Assembly: GCF_021531315.1 (NCBI RefSeq)
Contig: NZ_JAFBIQ010000016.1
Location: 1 to 53,141, forward strand
Length of the DNA: 53,141 nucleotides
Reading direction: 5' to 3'
Origin: Oscillibacter valericigenes
Lineage (GTDB): Bacteria > Bacillota > Clostridia > Oscillospirales > Oscillospiraceae
The notes below the pieces were generated by a model. The model searched no databases. It was not told the origin of the DNA and was given only the letters and a program-made list of their open reading frames with translations. This document shows positions 9,924 through 17,700 of the stretch, one piece after another. Positions within the stretch are counted from its first letter, which is position 1, and each line of letters begins with the position of its first letter. The position numbers were made by a program, and so were the translations under genes.

Positions 9924-10345
9924 AGAAAACACCTCATTCTTTCGTAAAGCTGGTTTGCTGTGGAGCATATTCGCTGCACTGCTCAGCAAACACAGATAAG
10001 ATTCAAAAAATCACTCAGGATTGTGTCCATGAAGAACTGTCCGCAACAGTACCCTATCGACTTTGCGATTAGGTGGGCTTGCAAGTAAAGCCGTAAAAAC
10101 AACCACCTTTCCGCATACCACCATCACCGTTCTGTAAATCACTGAATGATGATTTGTGTTCTGTTTACGGTAGTGTTTTTCACTGTTTGCACAACCATTC
10201 ATATGAAGTGCGGATTTTAGAGCGCCATCTGAGCCGAACAATAAAAAATGAACTTTGATTTTTTGCGTTCGTGTGTTCCTCTGTTCCAAAAGCTGCACCC
10301 AATCCGGAACGCATGAACGCACGAACAGGAGGTTTTGAAGTTTTA
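9924..10345. other. Intergenic region with GTTC-rich inverted repeats
   Basis: About 420 bases between the primase/helicase stop and the small regulator. At 10263-10282 and 10302-10332 lie two arms that match in 14 of 16 bases when one is inverted (TGCGTTCGTGTGTTCC and the complement of GGAACGCATGAACGCA). Within them GTTC recurs every seven or eight bases. The pattern is iteron-like and sits behind replication genes, so an origin is possible, but a transcription stop or operator would fit too. I see no gene here. Confidence 0.35.
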
Positions 10346-11641
10346 TTACAATTCCATAGGCGAGAGCAGGACATAAATACCCATATATCCCCGGCACCGC
10401 TTTCCGCCGCCGATGTGCAGATTGCTGACCGGCTCCAAATGATAGCGCTCTGCGTTTTGGCTGAGCTGGTTGGCGAAGCTCTTTGGGGACAGTGGGTTTT
10501 CTGCGTTGTCCTCACACCACCGCTTATAGGCTGCATACAGATTTTTGGTGCTGGCTTCATAATCGGCCTTGAATGACACATAACCCTCAGAATCGAGAAA
10601 GTCCAGAATGTTATTAGCATCCCGAACAGCGGAAGTGATATTGTCCTTGGCTCTCTGACTGATGGTGAAGTGATAGTGATTGGCAATCAGCCGCCGCAGC
10701 CCCTCCAGCATCCAGAGGAAGATTCCCTCTTTTTCCGCAATCAGTTTCTCGGCAAGGAACGGATCATCGAACCGTTCCACAGGCTTGTCCTTGGTGGTCA
10801 GAATGATTTGGCGGCGAAAGAAACCGTCGCTGCGGTCGTGAAGTGCAGTCAATGCCCCGTTGCCGAAGCAGAGAAAACGCACATACAGCTGCCCCTGATA
10901 GCTCTGTTCTTTCTTCCGTTCCAAATCCATCCGCAGTTCCGCTGTTACGATGGATTTTACGTAGTTGGTTTTGGTCAAGGCGTTCATGTCCAGATCATCG
11001 TCCACCATGAGCAGCTTGCCCTCCAAGTCGGCTCTGGCGAAACGGTTGTTTTCTATCTTTTGGATGGAAGTGGTGTTCATGTTTAGCCCGAAAATGGCGT
11101 TCATCACCACACCGATCCGGCTTTTGCCCTCGCCGCCCTTGCCAATCAGCATGAGCATTTTCTGACCTTTGGTGGACGGAATCAGGCAGTAGCCCAGAGA
11201 CTCCTGCAAGGCGGGAATGTCCTCCGGTTCCAACAATTCCGAAAGGAAGCGCAGCCAGTGTTCCGGTGCAGGAGCATCTGCCCGATAAGGCACCGACAGG
11301 CGGTTGTTGCAGTACTCTTTTTCCTCTGTGAATGTACCGTCCAGAAAATAAGTGCCATTAGCCACATGGATGCGGTCACATTGCAGGGGCAACGGGTCTG
11401 TGTATGCCGCCAGCTTCAACGCTTTGATTATCTGCTCCACCGTCTGTGCAACCTTGGCATGAAGCCAGGGCGAGATTTCCTCATAAATTGTCCGCTTCAA
11501 TTTGCTCTCATCGGGCAACGGTCCATCCACCGTATAAAAGCGGTCGTTGATGCAGCGCATGGGATGCCGGGACAGAAAATCCCGGCAGTATTCCGGCTCG
11601 ACAATTTTCCCTTTATCATCGATCCAAACAGGGTTATTCAT
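10346..11641 (-). CDS. P4-type primase/helicase C-terminal domain protein
   Basis: 431 residues. An N-terminal D5-like region is followed by a superfamily-3 helicase core with Walker A at about residue 165 (LMLIGKGGEGKSRIG), Walker B (KLLMVDDDLDMN) at about 220, and the sensor region with LYVRFLCFGNG. A winged-helix-like C-terminus (FANQLSQNAERYHLEP) completes the P4/D5 arrangement. Such proteins unwind DNA at the replication origin of phages, plasmids and IMEs. Its ATG overlaps the stop of the CHC2 primase gene by eight bases, so the two act as a split primase-helicase. The low-GC intergenic region behind it may hold the origin. Confidence 0.85.
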   Translation of the reverse strand: MNNPVWIDDKGKIVEPEYCRDFLSRHPMRCINDRFYTVDGPLPDESKLKRTIYEEISPWLHAKVAQTVEQIIKALKLAAYTDPLPLQCDRIHVANGTYFLDGTFTEEKEYCNNRLSVPYRADAPAPEHWLRFLSELLEPEDIPALQESLGYCLIPSTKGQKMLMLIGKGGEGKSRIGVVMNAIFGLNMNTTSIQKIENNRFARADLEGKLLMVDDDLDMNALTKTNYVKSIVTAELRMDLERKKEQSYQGQLYVRFLCFGNGALTALHDRSDGFFRRQIILTTKDKPVERFDDPFLAEKLIAEKEGIFLWMLEGLRRLIANHYHFTISQRAKDNITSAVRDANNILDFLDSEGYVSFKADYEASTKNLYAAYKRWCEDNAENPLSPKSFANQLSQNAERYHLEPVSNLHIGGGKRCRGYMGIYVLLSPMEL

Positions 11642-12230
11642 GGTATCGCTCCTCTCTCGGTCGGGTCTGTAATTTGCGGATGTATCCGTCTGCCGTTAGT
11701 TCGCTCACGACTTCGCTTCGTTCATAGGAATCGCCTTGCAGCAGGATATCCAACTGATACTCTGCCCAGGGCAGCCGGTGGCAGGCTTCCACAAACCGCT
11801 CGTCCAACACATCTTCCGGCGCTTGTGGTGCATACCGTTTTTCCCAATCCAGGAGCAACCGCCGATACTGGTTCAAAACAGAAAAGCACAGCTGCTCGTT
11901 CTCACGAAGCTGCTGTGCTTTGGTGTTGTGTTTCTTTTTCCGGCGAATGGCTTCCGGCAAGGGCTTGTCCGGCGCAAGGTGAAAGTCCGACGCCAGTTTT
12001 CGGGCCGCATCATACAGCCGAATGTCAAACAGTTTGGCGGTCAAATCGATCACATCCCCGTGTTCCCCGCAGGCGAAACAGTGGTAGTGGTCATCCGATA
12101 CATACAAGCTCGGGCGACGGTCATTATGGAACGGACACAGTGCCATGCCATAGTGGTTGACGTCAATTCCATACGCCTGCGCTGCTTCCTGTGTGTTGAT
12201 ACTGGCTTTCACCACTTCAAACAGATTCAT
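11634..12230 (-). CDS. CHC2 zinc-finger primase domain protein
   Basis: 198 residues. The N-terminus shows the DnaG-type zinc finger: CPFHNDRRPSLYV, then HCFACGEHGD (Cys-x2-His ... Cys-x2-Cys). The rest is helical and lacks the TOPRIM catalytic core, so it should act together with the overlapping helicase gene. I chose the ATG at 12228-12230 (MNLFEVVKAS) because GGAGGG precedes it by nine bases; the five codons before it have none. The protein probably recognises the primer start site during element replication. Confidence 0.86.
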   Translation of the reverse strand: MNLFEVVKASINTQEAAQAYGIDVNHYGMALCPFHNDRRPSLYVSDDHYHCFACGEHGDVIDLTAKLFDIRLYDAARKLASDFHLAPDKPLPEAIRRKKKHNTKAQQLRENEQLCFSVLNQYRRLLLDWEKRYAPQAPEDVLDERFVEACHRLPWAEYQLDILLQGDSYERSEVVSELTADGYIRKLQTRPREERYHE

Positions 12231-12319
12231 ACAGATTCCCTCCATTTCCTTTTTGATGGGGCAGTTTTCTCACCCCTCTGTATAGGTTATGGGGAAAATC
12301 GAAAAAAACAGGCTAATGG

Positions 12320-12392
12320 CATGACAAGCCGTTTTCAAAAAACATGACAAGGTCTTTGTTGTGTGCTATTATGAAAATAGAAAAACATGACA
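12320..12392 (+). promoter_or_regulatory. Promoter with three CATGACA repeats, between divergent replication and DUF6076 genes
   Basis: A promoter ATGACA (12344-12349), 17-base spacer, TATTAT (12367-12372) points to the DUF6076 gene. CATGACA occurs at 12320-12326, 12343-12349 and 12386-12392; the last two are extended to AAAAACATGACA. One copy covers the -35 element and one touches the ribosome site. This looks like a repressor-operated promoter. The regulator is not identified. Confidence 0.6.
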
Positions 12393-12403
12393 GGAGGGAG
12401 AAG

Positions 12404-13519
12404 ATGGATCAAATCATCAACCATGCGGTTTTATCGCTGGATTTCTGGCAGGATACAGTAACCTATGAGGGGTGTACGATGCCCGCAGGAACTATTGGCT
12501 GCGAGGTGCTGAACATCCCGGACAGCACCATTGGAAAGCTGGATACTCCTTGCAATGTGCTGAACCAGCTGCTTCAGGGGATGAACACCGGTTCCGTGGA
12601 TATGGAGCTGCTACCGCAGGTGCAGCAGGCCGCTGGCGAGATCATCTCTTTTTTACAGACCACATCACCCTTCTCCCGCCTGAATCGAAGCTATTTCGAG
12701 CAAAAACTTGCAACCATCTTTTCCGAAGAATACATGGAGGATGCCAAAGCTTATTTGCAGCTCACCCAACAGGAGCAGCTGATCTGTGCCTTGACTGGTC
12801 AGCATGGCAAGGCGACCATGCTCGTGCGAATCGTGCAGGTGCTGGGGCATTTGAGTTATTCTCTGGGGCAGTACAAGGAAGCCTTGACGAAATTTGCAGA
12901 GCGGTTGAATGAACCAGACTATGACCGTACCCCGGACGGTTATGCGACAATGTTCGGGCAGTTCTTCCAAGGTGAGCCAACCCTGTCGCTGGATAACCCG
13001 GCCTGGATGACCCTAACCAATGCTTCGGTGCAGTATGTATCCGCCGTTCGGCCTGGAAAGACGGAGCCGCAGTTGGTCAAGCGGATGCACTATGTCTCCT
13101 TTGTGGGAATGTTCCGTTCCGATCTGTTTGAGGGGCTTTGTGTGGGCCATGCACCTAAGAAATGCCCCATCTGCGGTAGATGGTTTCTTACCATTGATGC
13201 ACGGCATACCAAATACTGCGGTGGTCTGGCCCCCGGCGACCAGCGGGGACGGACTTGCCGACAAATCGGCAATCTGAGAGGCCGGGAGCAGCGGGAGCTT
13301 GCAGACGATCACCCCATCAAGGCCATTTATACCCGCCGGATGAACACCATCCTGCAAAGCACCCGCCGTGGAAAGCTGGATGAAGAAACGGCAGCAGCTA
13401 TGAAAAAGCTGGCAAAAGATAAGATGCTCCGTGCGCTCTCTGATCAGCGCTATGCCAGCACTGTCTATGAGCAGGAAATGACCCAAGATGCACTTTTGAA
13501 GGCCGTACAAAAGAAATAA
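12404..13519 (+). CDS. DUF6076 family element protein with zinc-binding C-terminal region
   Basis: 371 residues. The N-terminal two thirds are mostly helical with no recognisable catalytic motif. Near residue 250 comes CPICGRWFLTIDARHTKYCG followed by CRQIGN, a zinc-finger-like patch (C-x2-C ... C ... C), and then a lysine-rich helical tail. This pattern is seen in DUF6076 proteins of clostridial mobile elements; the function is unknown. The ATG at 12404 follows AGGAGGGAG at the best distance; the frame is open to 12344, but that would start upstream of the -10 element. It is followed, 32 bases on, by a sigma-like gene. Confidence 0.75.
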   Translation: MDQIINHAVLSLDFWQDTVTYEGCTMPAGTIGCEVLNIPDSTIGKLDTPCNVLNQLLQGMNTGSVDMELLPQVQQAAGEIISFLQTTSPFSRLNRSYFEQKLATIFSEEYMEDAKAYLQLTQQEQLICALTGQHGKATMLVRIVQVLGHLSYSLGQYKEALTKFAERLNEPDYDRTPDGYATMFGQFFQGEPTLSLDNPAWMTLTNASVQYVSAVRPGKTEPQLVKRMHYVSFVGMFRSDLFEGLCVGHAPKKCPICGRWFLTIDARHTKYCGGLAPGDQRGRTCRQIGNLRGREQRELADDHPIKAIYTRRMNTILQSTRRGKLDEETAAAMKKLAKDKMLRALSDQRYASTVYEQEMTQDALLKAVQKK

Positions 13520-13551
13520 GCAGCAAAATATCAGAAAGGTGGTGAGGGAAA

Positions 13552-14745
13552 ATGGATACAGCGTGGACATGGGAGCTGTCCGGCTACTGTGCCAAATACA
13601 GCTTCCTGACGGAACCCAAGGGCTTGAACATGCGGGAAGTGGAACGCATCTTTCAGCTTGACCCGGAACCGCCAGCCCATGAAAATCTGAATGATTATAT
13701 TATCAAGGCTGTGCAGAGCCAAGAACTGTGCTGGTTTTCCTTTTTCCTGCACCATTATGAAAATCGGCTTAATGGTCGTATTCGCCGTTTCCTGCTGCGG
13801 GAGGGGCTGGATCGCTATGACCCGGAACGCTTTTTGGATTATAAAATGGGCTGTGTGCTTGCCATGCTGGATTGTCTACGGGAATACGATTCCGCACAAG
13901 GAGCAGATTTTCTGACCTATGCGCATCATTTTATCGGAAACGCCCTTTTGACCTGCCGGATGCAGGAGGAGGCCGGTTCCTTTGAAAATGTGGATGAGTA
14001 CAAAGCTGTGCGTGGGATTGCTTGGCTCTATAATCAATCCGGTCAGTCTGAACAGGCGGCGATCCAGAAATATGCGCAGAAACATAACTGCTCAAGTGAA
14101 ACCGCAGCGAAGTTTTTGGCATTGGCCAAACAAAATCGAAGTCGTGTTCCGTTTTATCAGACTGTGCAGGATGAGGACAGCGAAGAAACCGGCGAGGATG
14201 TCAGCCGGGATGACCATTGGGACTATGCGGAGATTCTATGGAACGGCATCCAGGCTGAAGCTGTCCGAGAAGCGTTTGAAAAGCTGAATTACCGGGAGCA
14301 GACCCTTTTGGAAAAGAGAAACGCCATCTGTATGACCTGTGGTAGGGTCAGTCCCATCAGCACCCGACTGACCTTTGAAGAACTGGCAGTCCTCTTTGAG
14401 GGCAGCACAGCCAGTGGTGCAGAACGGGCCTACCGCAAAGCTGTGGAACACTTGGCCTGTCTGCTGACAGAAGCCGGAGTGCTTCACATAATTCGCCTAA
14501 AACGCAAATCCCAGACCAAACGCAAAAAGAAAATCGCCGCCGCTGTCTACCTGTATCAGGTGGACAACGACGGCGAATGGGGTGAGGTTTCGTTTGATTT
14601 TGAGACCGAAACAACGGAGATCATCCGGCTGGCGGAATGGGATACGACGGTAAGCAAGAAATTTGCAAAACAAGCAATCCGTCATCTGCAAACTTCTCCA
14701 AGGCATAATCTTCCCAAGGATTCTGTAATCATACTTGAAGCATGA
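13552..14745 (+). CDS. Sigma-70-like protein of the mobile element
   Basis: 397 residues, ATG with GGTGGTGAGGG upstream. The middle shows a sigma region 2-like run (DYKMGCVLAMLDCLREYD, then FLTYAHHFIGNALL) in which helical, aromatic residues occupy the expected places. Near residue 240-310 is a region 4-like stretch (FEKLNYREQTLLEKRN, then LTFEELAVLFEGSTASGAER) split by a short CMTCGRV insert. The C-terminal part, from about 325, is basic then acidic and unrecognised. It probably directs RNA polymerase to element genes or is a sigma relative of unknown use. It follows the DUF6076 gene in one transcript. Confidence 0.65.
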   Translation: MDTAWTWELSGYCAKYSFLTEPKGLNMREVERIFQLDPEPPAHENLNDYIIKAVQSQELCWFSFFLHHYENRLNGRIRRFLLREGLDRYDPERFLDYKMGCVLAMLDCLREYDSAQGADFLTYAHHFIGNALLTCRMQEEAGSFENVDEYKAVRGIAWLYNQSGQSEQAAIQKYAQKHNCSSETAAKFLALAKQNRSRVPFYQTVQDEDSEETGEDVSRDDHWDYAEILWNGIQAEAVREAFEKLNYREQTLLEKRNAICMTCGRVSPISTRLTFEELAVLFEGSTASGAERAYRKAVEHLACLLTEAGVLHIIRLKRKSQTKRKKKIAAAVYLYQVDNDGEWGEVSFDFETETTEIIRLAEWDTTVSKKFAKQAIRHLQTSPRHNLPKDSVIILEA

Positions 14746-14792
14746 TATAGCTCCCTGGATGAAAGCAAGATAGTTGAGTTTTGTCTTTGCTG

Positions 14793-17700
14793 TTATTTGG
14801 AGATACTTACTTTTCCTTCGATAATCTCAATTCGTTCTTGTTTTACCAACAGTTCAAAGGCTTCGTTGATTGCAGAAGTAATATTTTGGGTCATTCGGTG
14901 GAAATTATACGCACGTGCAGTCTCCGCACAAAGAAGCTCCTTTGTTAGTCCAACGCTCTTGCTCAGAACCCTGTACATCGCTTCCGCCAATTCCTCGGTG
15001 GATATATGATTGATTTTTCGGCTATTAACACGAGGAGAGACTTTTGTATATCCAGCAGGGAAAAAGAAGTCTCCTTTGCGAATCAGCTTTTTACCCAGTT
15101 GTTGCAGCTGATAATCTACCTCCCGCTTTACTTTAACTGTTGCTTTTGTGTTTCCGAGCAGAGGGGCAAGGTGCTGGCAAATCAAATCATAATGGACAGG
15201 GTAAAGCCTGTTCACGATTTCCATAATGCAATCAGCTCCGGACAGATAACCGCTGCTGTTGCGGGAAAGATGTGCAAAAGACACCTGTTGCTCCTCTTCA
15301 AAGCCATAAGGATTTTCTATGTCTTCTATAGAGACGGCCTTTTCTTCTAAAGAAACAAAGTCCTCGGCATCGACTTCCACCTTGGAAGACACGGGTTCAT
15401 CAATTCCATAGTTTTTTAGAGCATCCTCGATGGCTTCAATCAGACGATTTCCTTCCGTAACCGGATCTTTGATCCAATCCGTGGACCAAATGCGGTAAAT
15501 TTTCCACCCCATATTTTCCAAAACATCTTGCCTCAAACGGTCACGCTCTCGGGCTGTTTTGGCAGAGTGATATGCTGCTCCGTCGCATTCTATACCGAGA
15601 ACATACTGACCGCTAATTGTGGGATGTTTTACCGCCATATCTATCCGGTATCCAGAGCATCCTACTTGCGTGGCCAGCTTGTAGCCTTTGCGATCAAGGA
15701 AGTCATACACCGCTTTTTCAAAAGGTGAATCGTGCTGTACAATATCACTTTCTGTCACTTCACGCTGCAAAGAATCGATTCCATTGATAGCAAAGTCGAT
15801 GTAAGAGCGCAGAAGTTTCGGTCCTTCAGCGGAAACACGATCAACATCAATGTCGGTGGGCAGAATTGATCCTACCAACTTGACGTTGTATTTCGCACGT
15901 GTTATGGCTACATTCAGTCTGCGCTCACCTCCAGATTTGCTGAGAGGGCCAAAATTCATGCGGAACACACCTGCAGCATCTTTGGCATATCCAACACTAA
16001 AAATGATGGTATCACGCTCGTCACCCTGAACATTTTCAAGGTTTTTGATGAAGAAAGCGTCTTCCTTTTCTTCGTTGAAGAAACGCTCATACTGCTGATT
16101 TCTCAAGCGCATTTCTCGAAGCATTGTTTCAATGGCCTGTTGCTGCACTTCACCAAACGCAATTACCCCCAATGAACGATTGGGATGCTTTTTGAAGTGC
16201 TCAAATACCAACTCAGCAACCCGTTTTGCCTCCGGCACGTTTCCTTTTTTTCCGCCACGATCGTAGAAGCCTTCTTTTACATAAAAGTACTCTACACCAT
16301 TATCTGGAACCCGATCCACATTAGAAGGGAACGTGATCAGATTATTGTGATAAATTTTTGCATTCGAGAAAGCAATCAGATGTTCATGACGGCTGCGGTA
16401 ATGCCACAAAAGTGTACGTTCCGGCAATAGATTCGCTTCATCCAAGATGGATTCATAAGCAGCACTGTCGTCATCCTCTTCATCGTCCGTATCGTAATCG
16501 TCTGTATCCGAAGTGGACGCAGAGAAAAAGCTTGTCGGCGGCAGCTGTTTACTGTCACCAGCAATGACTACTTGTTTGCCACGAGCAATTGCGCCGATTG
16601 CGTTTTCCGTACATACCTGGGATGCCTCATCGAATATAACGGTATCGAATTGATAGGTATCTGCTTCTAGAAAAAGGCTAACAGACAGCGGAGACATCAT
16701 CAGGCAAGGCTTTAGTACCAGCAAAAGATTCGGAATGTGACGGAATAATTTGCGGATGGGCATGATCTTTCTCTGCTTGCCGAGCTCACGTTTGAGTATT
16801 CCCACCTCGTCCATGCCGCTTGTGAATTTGTCCAGCAAAGGCAGATCGTTGATTAGTTTGCTCTTGATTCGTGCTTTTGCAATCTCAAACTGCATCCTGT
16901 CCAGTTCACAAAATTCACGAATCGTATTTTCCTGATTCAATCGTCTGAAATTCAGGACAGCGGGATACTCCGGCAATACCGCATCCAGCCACAGGCGGAA
17001 GAATCGCTTCTGGAAGATAGGGAGAATTTGGTATGGTTTGATTTTTTGTTCTTGGATTTGCTGAACATATTCGAAAAGACCTTCTTTTTCGCAATCTTTC
17101 CTGGCATTGACAAAATCAATCCACTCTTCCAGCAAAAACAAACCATTGGCACAGCGTTGAATACGATTTGCCAACACCTGAAGATCCATTTGGGCATACA
17201 GCTCTGGCTCTCCAAATAGACTGAGGAACCATTGAAAGTCCTTGTCTGTTTCTCGGAGTGCATTGGCTATCGTTTCTTGATATGTACCGCATTTCTTTAT
17301 GATTTCGCCGCCAGAACAAATGCACTTGACAAACTCGTCATTGGGCTGATATTTGTCAATTTCTTTTTTGAATTCGATAGTCCAGTCAAGGGCATCTCGT
17401 ATGTCTTGCCAGGATGTGGCCATGCCTTCGTAAAAGAAACCGTACTGCTCACGGAGATCAGCTTCCTGCAGATTCAACTCCTGCATCATGGCATCCATAT
17501 CGACAAGAATGGATTGCGCCTGGATAAATGCGGTGTATGTTGTTAAAAGTGCATCTACCAGCTTAAAATCTGTGTTTTCATATTCAAATACGGCATCAAA
17601 TACGAATATGAAGTGGGGGCATACAACATTACACTTTTCTCTTTCGGCGTCTAACTGTCTCAACGCAAGCAACACCTTTATTACAGCGTGTTCGGAAAGC

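Noticed and set aside
10011-10397. 128-residue minus-strand frame behind the primase-helicase gene
   Set aside because: Overlaps the real gene end, lacks a start signal and shows no protein-like pattern.
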